DNA of 64,000 nucleotides from Anthonomus grandis grandis (taxonomy: Eukaryota > Arthropoda > Insecta > Coleoptera > Curculionidae). How positions within the stretch are numbered: the first letter of the stretch is position 1; every line of letters starts with the position of its first letter. The position numbers and the translations under genes were made by a program. Below, piece after piece: positions 21,075 through 30,948 of the stretch. Under the pieces are notes generated by a model that ran no database searches, was not told where the DNA came from, and worked only from the letters and a program-made list of their open reading frames with translations. The stretch covers positions 29,508,227 through 29,572,226 of the forward strand of contig NC_065546.1 in the NCBI RefSeq assembly GCF_022605725.1, in the 5' to 3' direction.

Positions 21075-21201
21075 TATCCTTAATTGAACCGCAGATAGCA
21101 TGGAATTTCTTAAAGCCGCCGCCGCATTAAATTACTTTATTATTTACAATAAAATTGTCAATGCATTTGGCACACTGATTTACTACAATACCAGCAGGCA
21201 T
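21075..21201 (-). pseudogene. LINE-A ORF1 N-terminus (PHD-like zinc finger)
   Basis: From the ATG at 21201 the minus strand reads a Cys-x-x-Cys pair (QCAKC), a stop, then FKKFHAICG. This is a compact PHD-like finger also seen at the start of the LINE-E ORF1 (46976). After the Gypsy-B insertion the reading continues at 14115 with WLKIL...H and further Cys. It supports a single LINE split by Gypsy-B. Confidence 0.6.
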
Positions 21202-21279
21202 ATTTAAATTAACATCAGTTAGTAAATAACTTAATGTAAACAATTAAAATCAAAAATAATAAAATTAAAAAAAAATAAT

Positions 21280-21400
21280 AATAATAAATAGAGGGTTTTT
21301 TGACTTGGAATCAAACCCTGAGGTGATTTTTAATTTTTTTTGTCTTTTTGTTTTTTCTATCTGTTTGTCTTTTTGTTTTATGTTCAGAACTAATTCCTTT
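21280..21400. other. AT-rich low-complexity leader
   Basis: Runs of AATAATAATA and TTTTTGTCTTTTTG/CTATCTGTTTGTC repeats lie between LINE-A and the hammerhead-like block. No coding potential is visible. Confidence 0.5.
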
Positions 21401-21404
21401 TAGT

Positions 21405-21447
21405 GTCCCCTGATGATGGACACCACTGTATCCGAAACATGTCGGGA
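21405..21447 (+). ncRNA. Hammerhead-ribozyme-like motif, copy 2
   Basis: Stem I is TCCC (21406-21409) with GGGA (21444-21447). The core CTGATGA is at 21410-21416. Stem II GGACAC/GTATCC has a CACT loop and one C-A mismatch. GAA follows, then a two-base-pair stem III (AC-AT-GT), and the cleavable C at 21443. One extra T separates core and stem II. In the copy at 1826-1866 the same stem II reads GGATAC/GTGTCC, turning the mismatch into a U-G pair. Very short third stems are typical of hammerheads in Penelope-like elements, which are thought to act as dimers. Activity is not shown. Confidence 0.5.
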
Positions 21448-21500
21448 ATTTTAAAAAACTGAATGTTTAATAAATAAGTGGAGGAAGACAGCAGGATTTT
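21448..21500 (+). repeat. Tail shared with the inverted copy at 1762-1825
   Basis: AAACTGAATGTTTAATAAATA, then GTGGAGGAAGACAGCAGG and ATTTTCATTTTA follow the hammerhead-like block here. They follow it in inverted form at the left end of the window. Together they define a small dispersed repeat with two opposite copies 19.6 kb apart. Confidence 0.6.
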
Positions 21501-22370
21501 CATTTTAACTTAAATTTAAATTTTCTCATATTATAGAGTATTTATTAATATATAGTAAAGGCAGGTTTTTTCACGTAAAATTTTTCATTATCAAAAGATT
21601 TCAGTTATATTAAGCTTTTAGACACACACTGTTGAAAAATGCCAATAAAATTAAGTTTTAAAGAGTAATTTATTAAAAAAAATTTCAATAAAATTAGGTT
21701 TTGCATGCAGGTTTCCTATAAATTGTACAAATTTCTATAAAGATGGAGTTTAAAGGCACGTTTTTAAATAAAACTTAAAACAAAGCAAAAATAAAATTCC
21801 AAAAAAAAGGAGCTTTTATTTATTTACTAATAAACGTTTTATAAACATTGAAATTAATTTTATCGACACTTTGTCAGACTTTGAAGAAGATGGATACCAA
21901 AAACTTAGTTAAATTTAAAATTTTGTTAAAATTGCACTTTACAGTCAGGTTTCCTTTTTTATGAGAGGACAAATATTTGTAAGCTATCTTAGTCAAGAAA
22001 AATGTAATTGCTTTGCTGCTTTTTTCATGCATTTTTCTCAAGTTCCATACATTATTTCAGTTTCCTTAGATTTTCTTCTTAGAAGTTTTTCTATAATTTC
22101 ATATTGTATAACATACAGTACTAATCGCGACATCTAGTGTAAAGTGGATTAATGACATTGTAAGAAAATAAGAACTCCTAGATAGCGTTAGCTGTTCTTC
22201 GCTTTGAATTTTAAGCAATTTACCGGAATATGTTTATTTTGTATTATGGATTATTTTGTTTTATGGAACGCTGTTTTTTTCTCTCTCTCTCTCTGAATAA
22301 CGTGATTTTTCTATCTGTCTGTCTTTGTCATTTGTCGCGTACGCTATGCTCAAACATCAACTTTTTACGT
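21500..22370. other. AT-rich intergenic stretch
   Basis: No convincing protein or RNA gene is visible. A short (CT)n run lies at 22277-22295 (TTTTTCTCTCTCTCTCTCTG). Confidence 0.55.
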
Positions 22371-22439
22371 ATTGGCATTTTCGATACCGGCCGATTGTTG
22401 CCATTGTTTTTCCTTTAATTTGAATACTTTGCCTTTTGG

Positions 22440-22640
22440 GTCTAGATTGATTTCCGTACTTGCTGCAACTTATATCTACACGGGGCAACGTTGTATTGTT
22501 AATTCTTGTAAAACTAGGGCTACGTTAGATTATCCATCGAATATCCATCGATATCCATCTGGGTACCTCCAGAAAATGCGTTTTGACTTTGTTTCTAAAT
22601 GGTATGGTCTTCAAGTTTCTTCTCTTGAGATTCTTTAACT
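22440..22640 (+). pseudogene. Possible THAP-like zinc-finger fragment
   Basis: The plus-strand frame reads QRCIVNSCKTRAT...NIHRYPS, then KMRFDFVSKW. A Cys-x4-Cys start, an H-R-Y-P and a downstream Trp are spaced roughly as in THAP DNA-binding domains, which occur in P-element-type transposases and host proteins. The second metal-binding pair is not seen. This is weak and could be chance. Confidence 0.25.
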
Positions 22641-23900
22641 CTCTGGAACAAAAAATCATATGCCTGTAATTATTGCTTACTAATGTAAATAAGTAATTAA
22701 TAATTAAAAACATCTTTCCTAAACGTTTTTAAGAAAATCTATCTTGTCTTTGTCTAGTTTTTGAAATTGCTTTTTATTATTAAATTTAACTGCATTTTTA
22801 GTAAATTTAAATTATTTTTATTTAGTTTTTTTTTAAGTATTTTATTTTATCATTTTTTAATTTAGTTTTTTATTTTAAGCTACTACAGTTTTGACTACTT
22901 TAAAAACCAGAAAAACTCTTTTCAGTTTCACTTTCCTGGCACTTTACCTTATTCCCTAATTTTGTTTTAAATTTAAATATCGAAAAAAAAGTCCTTTATT
23001 TGCCCAATGCACGTAACAAGTCTGCCATAAATAGCAAACACCGAAGCACTTCCTGTAGAGGATTTAACTTCTGGCTAATTGCTGATTATTATCCAGTTTG
23101 TCCGGCACGAAACGCTTATTTTATATTTTAAATTTCGCCCCTAACAAGTGCCCGTACGTGCATATTTGTATAAAAACTTATTAAAAGTCCTTTAAAGCCC
23201 TTGTAGGCCTCGCTGATGCAAATTACGATAATGAGAAACTTATTATAATTATTATTATGAGTAACTTGAAGGCGACTGTTGACATGTTAGATTAGGTTTT
23301 TCTTGCACTTGGGCACCCAACTGTGGGGTTAAATTTTCCCAGTTTTCCCGAAAACAGCATTGTTAATTGCATTAACTTAGTGCGCGCCAGGGTCCCAAGC
23401 AATTTATAAGCTAAAATGCAGCCATTATCCCCAGCTTTGCATAGAGGCCGAAATTTGCGAAGTCATTACATGCAGCAAGCAAAAGATTTGTCGTTACTTA
23501 GTGCGGCTGTTATAATTGGAATTAAGTCAAGTGAGGGGATGAAAAATGCAACTCACGCCCTCGTAACGGCTGATTCATCTTTTCCTGTTGCTGATTGCGC
23601 CAAACCGACAAATGACGTTTGATTTTTTAAATTTGATTATTGTCTTTTTATAGATATATGCAAATTGTGGCAGTTTTTTTTGTGAGCATTACACTTTTGA
23701 AATATTTTAGTAAAATTTAATGAAGCTTCTTTCATTCATCAAGATTAATGATTATAACATTGAAAAGCAAACACGGTTGGGGCTTATAAGGAAGGGCAAC
23801 TCCATAGAAAAATCAACCCTAAATTTATGGGTTCAAATAATTATAAAATTTTGATTAGTTTAGAAATTAACCATATTTATTGCAAATGAATTTAAATGGC
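22640..23900. other. Unassigned intergenic DNA
   Basis: Part of this stretch (about 23000-23620) is less AT-rich and less repetitive than its surroundings and may be single-copy. It contains short open frames (such as 23416-23622) without recognisable domains. No gene is called. Confidence 0.5.
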
Positions 23901-24099
23901 CAATATACAGGGTGTTATTTAAGTACGTGGCCAAACTCCAGAAGATGATTTTATGAGTCATTTAAAGATGAAAAGTTCACATAAAGATTCAGGATGTCAA
24001 ACTTTTTTAAAAATCGGTTTTTTCTAGATATCTTAATAAGCTTTCAGTCGATTTTGTTCAAATTTTAAAAAAATTAACAATGAATAACACCATACTTAT

Positions 24100-24430
24100 A
24101 ATAGTTGCTGAAAATGCCCTCTTTCAACCTCAATGCAAACATTAGCTCGTCTTAATATTGATTGCCGAACTCGTTGAAATACTCCCGGCGTATGTGTTAT
24201 CTGATCACATGAATCCCGTATTCGTTGATTCGTTAATTCTTCTTCAGTGTTTCACTGGAGTTTTGTAAACAAGAGGCTTTAATTGCCCCCAAAAAAGAAA
24301 TCTAACGGATTTAAATCCGATGACCTGGGTGGCCATGACTGTAGACCTGCCCGCCTGATCCACTTTTTAAAAGTTGCATCTAAAAATTGGAGACATAGTA
24401 TGCTGATAGAGATACATGAGCCATATGGCT
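24100..24430 (-). pseudogene. Mariner-like transposase, C-terminal remnant
   Basis: The minus strand reads SWPPRSSDLNPLDFFFGG, an RI..C...TPGVFQRVRQSI segment and a C-terminal RGHFQQLL. The block matches the third catalytic region (SPDL.PLDFF) and the tail of the transposases in the 59583-62499 element. The second catalytic region is missing because Penelope replaces it. Confidence 0.65.
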
Positions 24431-24511
24431 TCCCTTAGTTTTTGAAGGTGGTAGACAATGGTACAGTGAAAACATCTTGTCGGACTTGCATTGTCTTATT
24501 TGTTTAATGTA

Positions 24512-24555
24512 ACACGACGTTTCGGTTGGTAAGTATTTCCAACCGTTATCAAGTG
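24512..24555 (-). ncRNA. Hammerhead-like motif downstream of Penelope ORF
   Basis: The minus strand reads CAC, TTGATAA, a 7-bp stem CGGTTGG/CCAACCG with loop AAATACTTA, then AAACGTC and GTG. This has the form of a minimal hammerhead: stem I CAC/GTG, a strong stem II, and an almost absent stem III. The core differs from CTGATGA at two positions. Penelope-like elements are known to carry such motifs in their terminal regions. Confidence 0.55.
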
Positions 24556-24663
24556 TAAACTGACAGCAAACTACTATTCTATAGGCTTATATACTAGATG
24601 TGTGCAGCGATGTGGAAAGGCAAGTCATCCGCGAAAAGAGTTGGGGAGAGGACACGCCTCTCT

Positions 24664-25460
24664 CTAGATCCTACACTGTCCTGAGAGTAGAGGCTTCCAG
24701 ATGTTGAGTACATCGATGCTTGGCTGGCTGAAGATCCCGTGATTGTGTGAAATGAAAACTGCCTCTACGAACTTCCTCTTCCGCCAGTGCTGTTCCTTGG
24801 GCAGAATCTTGGCTTCTGACCAATGGATATTGTGTCTATTATGCCACGCGTGCTCTACTATTCCGGATTTGGAAACCTCTCCTCTTTGGGTCCAACTGCG
24901 ATGTTCCTTCGCTCTGACTTCTAGGGGGTGCTTCGTTTCACCTATGTATGAGTCACCGCACTCACAAGGGATCTGGTAGACGCAATTTTTGGTATCTAAC
25001 AGGCCATCTGGTTTGGTCTTTGATACCATGCTTCTGATAGTTGTGCTAGATGTAAAGGCAGTTCTAATATTGTACTTGCTGGCAATGCGTCGGATTTGTT
25101 CCGATGTACCCCTAATGTAAGGTATGGGTAGAAGTCTGGTTGTCGTGGTGGCCTCGTCTCTGATTTGATTTGGACGCGTCCTTTGGATGGTCCTACTTAT
25201 TAGCTTCTTTGGATATCCATTCTGTTGTAGGTCTTTGTAGATGGTATCCACTTCAGTCTTGAGATCCTTGTCGCTTCTACAGATGGTTCGAGCTCTATTG
25301 TAGAGGGATCTTATGATGCCTACTTTGGTGGTTGCAGGATGGTTGGACTCATAGTGAAGATACTGGCCCGTGTGTGTTGGTTTCCTATAAACTGAAGTTC
25401 GTAGATTTCCACCGACCTTTTTGACGAGGACATCTAGGAAAGGTAGAGCTAAGTCCTTCT
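24664..25460 (-). pseudogene. Penelope RT C-terminus and GIY-YIG endonuclease
   Basis: The minus-strand frame from 25445 starts LPFLDVLVKKVGGNLRTSVY, RKPTHTGQYLHYESNHP, the conserved end of Penelope RT. It continues without a stop to the GIY-YIG domain: NCVYQIPCECGDSYIGET and VRAKEHRSW, with the Cys pair and Y-I-G signature. A downstream HNHGIFSQPSIDVL matches the conserved tail. The stretch from the ATG at 25251 to 24664 is 195 codons. The RT catalytic palm is missing because of 5' truncation. The endonuclease nicks DNA for target-primed reverse transcription in intact elements. Confidence 0.85.
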
Positions 25461-25489
25461 CTGATGAAGGTGTCTTGAATTACTCTTGT

Positions 25490-25715
25490 TGCAGCAGTGG
25501 TAATAATACAGCTGATATTTTCTTAAAATCTGCCATAGAGTAAAGTGAGAAATATTTAATTGTTTTGCAATTTTGCGTGTACTTGTATCGGGGCTACGCT
25601 TAACTTCACGTAAAATCGCTTCCTCAATCTCCACTGACTGAAAGCTTATTAATATATTTAGAAAAAACCAATTTTTAAAAAAAGTTTGATACCCTGTATC
25701 TTGAAAATGAAGCAT
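25490..25715 (-). pseudogene. Mariner-like transposase, N-terminal HTH remnant
   Basis: The frame contains VEIEEAILREVKRSPDTSTR, then KIAKQLNISHFTLWQILRKYQLYYYH. This is a helix-turn-helix like the one in DUF4817-type transposases, where Q-x-L-Y-P-Y-H closes the DNA-binding part. The reading leaves the transposase just after YYYH, at the Penelope junction. Confidence 0.7.
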
Positions 25716-25813
25716 TTCTGGATCTATGTTTATGTGAACATTTCATCTTGAAATTAATCATAGAATCATCTCCTGGATCTTAAATACGTACCACGTACTT
25801 AAATAACACAGTA

Positions 25814-26550
25814 GCTAATTATTAAGAAAAAATTTCATATGAAAGCATAATCTTGACTAGATTTTTGGAATCTTGATCTTGCATTGCGAAGTTGTACAGG
25901 AGTCTGGTTTCATTCGGTTAGCTAGGCCAATGTTAATCTAAAAATTAGAATGAGACTTTACTATGTATGGTATCTGCAATGGTTCGTTGAACAAAATTTG
26001 GTGTTTTTTCTTTCAGATAATTTTTAAAATTAACTCTCAAAACCAAATATTGATTTTTCCTTAGATCGCTTATTTAAGTTTTGTTGTGATTAGTACATAT
26101 TTACAGTACTACTTATTTGATTCATGTCTATATTTTCAGTAAGATTCCAAGGTTGACAGATGGCTTAATCATGGTAAAATCTGGAGGGGAACAGTTTTGA
26201 CAGATTTTTTAGAGGTTCCTGTGTTATTTTATCATAAAAATCACAAAAAAAGCCACATTTCAACTTAGGTAAGTTGCATATGGCACATGGCCAACTTAAA
26301 TTTGTATTTTTTTTAGATCCATTAAATATTTGCATTTGTTTTAATTTTAATTTAAACTTTATTAAGGCAGTCCACTTTTCAAAACAAAATTTTACTAAAA
26401 TTTATTTTGCCAACCGAATTAATTTTTCAGTTAGGTTTTTCACATATGGTGTCGTTTTTACGCCTTTCTACCTACCCCCTTTTAATTACCTTTTCGGTGT
26501 CCTCATCCATCTGTTAAATAGTTGCGTCATTTACTTTCGCATTCCATATA
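25814..26550. other. AT-rich intergenic stretch
   Basis: The open frame at 26274-26666 has an amino-acid composition dominated by Phe, Asn and Ile, as expected of AT-rich DNA, and no domain. No gene is called. Confidence 0.5.
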
Positions 26551-26559
26551 ATTTTTATC

Positions 26560-26790
26560 ACCAATATTGTGAAAACCTTGATGAATTACTTCAAATCCAT
26601 GGTTTGAACCCCGTCGAACACACTCGAGCTGCTTCCGGGTATACTGATATCTGTCACAGGGCTTAGTACTAGTTGATCACATTGTCCAACCGCCACTGAA
26701 GACACTGTCCTTCCTAAGGCAGATCAGGTGGGCCTCATGGCTGTCTAAGTATCAACCAGGGCAAGAACAAGGAACACATGTATCAAAGAT
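26560..26790 (+). pseudogene. Possible LINE endonuclease scrap
   Basis: ENLDELLQIHGL followed by VEHTRAASGYTDICH resembles the L..ll...gL...v..pTR.....ID.i segment of APE-type LINE endonucleases, and the following frames read EDTVLPKADQVGLM. The match is short and frame-broken. Confidence 0.35.
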
Positions 26791-27059
26791 AATTAAAAAG
26801 TAAGCATTTAGAAATGTTAAACAAAGACCACACACATTATTTTCACAATTTAATTCTAATTTAAGTAATTTATTACACATATATTTACTTTTAGTTTTAC
26901 TTAATTTTTGAGGCACCTTATTGCCATATATTTTTGCTGAAAACTGAGTGTATACGCATAATCGAGGTATATAATAAGTTTTACCATTTTTACTTAAGCA
27001 TAAATCGCCAGTTAGGGCCATTTTAATGTAAAATTTGATGTATCATTAAACGGTACATG

Positions 27060-27275
27060 CAGGGTGTTACAAAATTCGGTGCAAATATTTTAAACAGCGT
27101 AATGTTAGAGTTAAAATAAGACTTTTTTTCCTAAAAAAAGGGGTCCTAAAATGCATTCCCTTAGAGCTACAGCCCGCTCAAAGTTCTTGAAGATAATTAA
27201 TTATTTAAAATAGTGACTATAGTTATGCATCAAATCTTTTGAAAATTTGCAAGTTTCTATTTTTTTGGAACCTTT
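27060..27275 (+). repeat. Inverted repeat, left copy (DNA-transposon terminus)
   Basis: CAGGGTGTTACAAAATTCGG and the following about 200 bp match the reverse complement of 38250-38470 at roughly three-quarters identity. Shared blocks include TGCAAATATTTTAA, AATAAGACTTTTTTTC, GTCCTAAAATGC and AGCTACAGCCCGC. CAGGGTGTTAC starts are usual for mariner-like elements in insects. Confidence 0.65.
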
Positions 27276-27321
27276 TAATATTTTTTATCCAAAAATTCAG
27301 GATTCCTTTCATCCATCGTGC

Positions 27322-28310
27322 TTAAGCGTAGCCGATCGATAGTTCTAGCCTGGACTTTTATCTCCGCTTCCATCGATACCTCACAACAGAAGCCGAAATC
27401 ATGCGAGGCGACGACCGCATCGCGATGGCAAAAATTCCGCGCTGGGGCAGATATTTTGCGTTGATTCGAAATAATATTTTACTGCAGTTATTATTGTAGT
27501 TTATAGTAAGATTACGCATTTAAAATTTTAAACTACCAAACTATTTTGACACTCGCTTTGAGTTTTAAAAAGAATAAAAATTCGGTATTTAAATTAGGTG
27601 GGTAAATTAACAATTTTATTTTTAACTTACATTTTACAATCTTTATTTTATTTAGAATAATACCTACCTCTTGCTGCATTCCTGTTCAAGCTCAGAAAAA
27701 ATTAAAATGGATTTTAATTTTTTTTTTGTTTTTTTTTTAATTTTTTTCGGAATCATTCAAATTTTCGATTTTTTAAATAAGCAACAAAAATTTGGCGTAG
27801 GTACCTACCTAATTTTGTTTTCGGCATTAACATTTTTACGAAAAAGTAATACAGCAATGCAAAAACCCATAGCAACCAAGATAACCCACAAAAGTGTCAA
27901 GAATAAGTTTTTGAAAATTTGTTTTTTTTTTCAATAATCTTCAAAACCACATAAAATATAATATATATATATATATATTTTATATGGCATATTCTTTTAC
28001 AAGTAAATAATGTGCAACTTTGGGGTAAATTATCCATTTTCGTATTTTGAGGGTAGACGAATTTGAAACACCGTTTATGCATATTTTTCCAATAACATAA
28101 ATAATAAAAAATATTTAAAACATTTATCATATACCTAAAAATACGTAATAATAAAAAAAATATATTATCTTGTAAAATGTAAAATATTAGGTCCCGCGGT
28201 ATCTCCACTTAGTCGTTCCACTGTACGGCGTGCGCCACCAAATCTCGGCTTCAATTTTGACGCCACGAAACCAGTGTCACGGCTAGAACTCTCGATCGGC
28301 TACGGCTTAA
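27322..28310. mobile_element. TTAA-flanked MITE-like element
   Basis: TTAA at 27322-27325 is followed by GCGTAGCCGATCGATAGTTC, and the inverted match ends before TTAA at 28307-28310. The terminal inverted repeats are about 27 bp with two differences, and weaker similarity continues inward (GAAGCCGAAAT / GAAGCCGAGAT). No transposase is visible inside; the interior is AT-rich with a (TA)n run near 27960-27977. TTAA duplication is typical of piggyBac-type insertion, but the tips lack the usual CCC. Confidence 0.6.
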
Positions 28311-28321
28311 GGCAGGCTCCA

Positions 28322-28831
28322 TCGAAAAAGGCGGCATCGGCAATTTGTTTTCACCTTGCCGCATCCGAAGCTCAGATTGCAAAGGCGGCAGCAACAGAAA
28401 ATCTAAAGGATTTAGAGTTAGCCAGTCTAAAGGAGAAAATCAGAGAACTAAAAGAAAAATACCATCTACTAGAGAAGAAAGTTGAGTACTTATGGAAAAA
28501 CAAAGCCGATCCCAATGAAAAACCGGAAAACCAAGGTAAACAATGCAGTCCCCTTCCGCCTCAGCCATCAAAGGTTTCAAACACAGCTGTTCACCAGACC
28601 AATCTGCGTTTGTCAATCACCAAACCGCCGCCAGAAGTCAGCATTGCTTCCATTGACACGACAAGGTTAGAAGATGGTGAAAGTAGGGTAGTGTACTTTA
28701 GTGTAGCGGAATAAGAATTTCGATGCGGATAAATCCGAATGCGCTGTCGGCTTTGCTGACGTGACTCGCCGGATCACAACTAAAAGTCCGGTGACGAAAC
28801 GTAAGCCAAATCCAGATTTTCAAAAATGGCA
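28322..28831 (+). pseudogene. LINE-B ORF1, N-terminal coiled-coil part
   Basis: The frame to 28714 contains a Lys/Glu/Leu heptad region (LKDLELASLKEKIRELKEKY, HLLEKKVEYL) and a Pro-rich segment. The apparent first ATG lies in the neighbouring MITE terminus, so the true start is lost. After the stop a second frame reads NFDADKSECAVGFADVTRR, KSPVTKRKPNPDFQKW up to the LTR insertion at 28832. Coiled coils in LINE ORF1 proteins mediate trimerisation. The identification rests on position and on the RRM-like part beyond the insertion. Confidence 0.55.
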
Positions 28832-29111
28832 TGTGGCGAATATACATAACAGGTTAATTCGCCCCAAATCTGATTGGCTGCAGAAGTCCGGCAACAACCA
28901 GCTGTTACCTGTCTTGTCAGAGGTAGACGGATGACAAGTGACGGTAGACGGCAAGTTCTCCCGCTCATTCCGACCGACGACACGTGTCGAACATTACTCG
29001 TGTTCTTTTTTTAATAATTTAAGATAGTTTTTAAGTGCAATTAGGTTATTTAAGGATAATAAATTAAGTTCCTAAATAAGTGTGCCCTATTTGCTGACCG
29101 CAACAGCCACA
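28832..29111 (+). repeat. 5' LTR of the CsRn1-type element
   Basis: It begins TGTGGCGAATATACATAAC and ends CAACAGCCACA, with matching TGTGGC/GCCACA inverted ends. It differs from the 3' LTR at only a few positions by eye, for example TAATTCGCCC versus TAATTTGCCC and CTGTTACC versus CTGTTATC. Confidence 0.9.
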
Positions 29112-29112
29112 T

Positions 29113-29129
29113 TGGTGACCCCGACGTGA
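29113..29129 (+). other. Primer-binding site (tRNA-Trp type)
   Basis: TGGTGACCCCGACGTGA follows the LTR after one T. A tRNA-Trp complement with this sequence is the hallmark primer site of CsRn1/Kabuki-type gypsy elements. Confidence 0.85.
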
Positions 29130-29990
29130 TGCCGAAATCGAAACGAAAATCAAGAAACATGTCTACCGCTGAATCTGTCGATATCGTCGAAACCGTCAGC
29201 AACGCTGATACTGACTCTGGCGCTAATACTGTCCCTGAGCAAGAAATTTTGGTCGCTGGACCCTCCACGCAGCCCACGCTTTCTCAAAACGTTGACCACA
29301 GCGTAATTGCCCGCGTAGGGATAGAGGTGTGAATGAAACTCCTGAATGAAACCCCTGAATTCTGGTGCTCAGAGCCTGAACTATGGTTTCTCCGCCTCGA
29401 AGCACAGTTCCGACAAGCCAGAATCACCGCGGACGACTGTAAGTTCGACCACACAGTAACTAGTCTCAATAGCGAAGTTCTCCTAGAGCTAGCTGATCTA
29501 CTAAGAAACCCCACCAAGGGTCGGGCGTACGACGATTTGAAAGCTCTCCTCCTCTCGAAATTTGGCACTAGTGTTAATGAAAAGATTCAACGGTTAATGG
29601 AGATGACCTTGGGTGACCTTAAACCAACACAACTCTTACATCGTATGCATCATGCAACTTTGGCGTCTAATAATATTAGCTTACATGTTCTTAAAAACCT
29701 ATGGCTTGATCGCTTACCCCCCCAAGTCCGAGGTCTAATATCTATGCTTGATGGCGACCTAGAGGACCTCGCCAAGAGAGCTGATGCACGTTGTACCAGT
29801 GTCCCAGTTATGGCAATTGATGAGAAACCGAAGTTAGACGAAGTCGTAGCTCAACTCAGCGACCAGGTCAGTGCCCTCTACCAAAAAGTAAATCAAGGAC
29901 CCCGATCAGCCCAAGCTACCGACGGCAATGATTCACACCCCAACACGTGCTACTACCATCGCAGGTTTGGGACCTAGGCAAAGAAGTGCA
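29129..29990 (+). pseudogene. Gag of the CsRn1-type element
   Basis: A short leader frame (MPKSKRKSRNMSTAE...) ends at 29332. The main frame from 29333 has TPEFWCSEPELWFLRLEAQF and later LGDLKPTQLLHRM, LKNLWLDRLPPQVRG and LEDLAKRADARC, all diagnostic of the CsRn1 Gag. Near the end CYYHRRFGT leads, after a stop, into AKKCRPPC, which together form the CHCC/CHHC-type motif used in this group instead of CCHC. The stop between the halves disables Gag. Confidence 0.85.
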
Positions 29991-30049
29991 GGCCTCCATG
30001 CACTTTTTTAAAAAACGATCAGGGGGCGCAGTAATGGCGACGACAGTTG

Positions 30050-30948
30050 CCCCTCATACACCATGTCGCCTCTTTATCACAGACGAAGCCCTTCAACTCT
30101 AGTTCCTTATCGACACCGGAGCCGATGTAAGTGTGCTACCACGTAAAATCTGCACTGCTATTCAACCCAGTACTGTCTGTCTGTACTCCGCCACTGGTGC
30201 CTGCATCAGAACGTATGGGCAGAAACAACTCACTCTGAATCTTGGTCTCGACCAACCGGTCATATGGACCTTCGTAGTTGCAGATATCACTACAGCCATT
30301 TTAGGTGCCGACTTCCTCACACACCATGGCATCACTGTCGATATGCGAAATAAGCGCCTGGTGCCGCCATAGTCCCGCAGTGCCAAACACTATCGCATGC
30401 GTGTCCCGACGAGTAAAGGTCTTAGAAGTTGGACTGTCCACTGCCCACCCTTACGAACGCCCGTCACCATCCGCAATCGAAGATCCTGGAGAAGTCCAGC
30501 ACAATATTGAGACTCAAGATCCTCCGGTGTACTGTAAGCCCCGTAGACTCCCGCCAGACCGTCTACAAGCTGCTCGAGCGGACTTCGACGATCTTTTGAA
30601 AGCGGATATTATCCAACCTTCAAAATCTCCATGGGCCAGTCCACTACACACGGTCCAAAAAGCCAACGGACAGTGGCGTGCCTGTGGGGACTTCCGCCGC
30701 CTCAACACCATTACCAAACCCGACCGTTACCCGGCGCCACACATCCAGGACTTTGCAGACCAATTAAATGGTAAGAACATTTTTTCGACCATTGATCTTG
30801 CTCGTGCTTTTTACCAGATCCCAGTTCGGCCCCAAGAAATACAGAAAATCGCTGTTGTCACGCCCTTTGGTTTATATGAGTTCCTCCGGATGCCCTTTGG
30901 TTTACGTAATGCCGCTCAAACTCTTCAGCGGTTCCTCGATCACATCTT
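30050..30948 (+). pseudogene. Protease and N-terminal RT of the CsRn1-type element
   Basis: The protease is visible as LIDTGADVSVLPRKICTA (30110-30160) and TTAILGADFL, with one stop before LID. In another frame the RT begins with HNIETQDPPVYCKPRRLPPD and continues to SPWASPLHTVQKANG, IFSTIDLARAFYQIPV and LRMPFGLRNAAQTLQRFL. It is cut at 30948 by the solo LTR, just before the catalytic YIDD box at 32480-32491. Confidence 0.85.

Larger units (their letters stand above)
24470..25480 (-). mobile_element. Penelope-like element, 5'-truncated
   Basis: It consists of the end of a Penelope RT followed by a GIY-YIG endonuclease and, downstream on the minus strand, a hammerhead-like motif. The 5' truncation sits inside a mariner-like transposase near 25480. 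The 3' edge near 24440-24510 is not precisely defined. Confidence 0.8.
23908..25811 (-). mobile_element. Mariner-like (DUF4817-type) DNA transposon with nested Penelope
   Basis: The left end CAGGGTGTTATTTAAGTACGT and the inverted right end (CTGTGTTATTTAAGTACGT on the minus strand) are flanked by TA on both sides (23906-23907, 25812-25813), the target of Tc1/mariner elements. Minus-strand transposase remains lie inside both halves: an HTH region at 25690-25500 and a C-terminal region at 24430-24110. About 1 kb of Penelope sequence separates them. The element is non-autonomous as it stands. Confidence 0.75.

Noticed and set aside
23416..23622. 68-codon plus-strand frame in mixed-composition DNA
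   Set aside because: No start context, domain or splice pattern supports a gene.
26274..26666. 130-codon open frame rich in Phe and Asn
   Set aside because: Composition is what AT-rich non-coding DNA gives; no domain or conserved motif except a possible LINE scrap at its end.
27671..28208. Two hydrophobic frames with poly-Phe and poly-Ile stretches
   Set aside because: They arise from T-rich runs and a (TA)n repeat inside the TTAA-flanked element.
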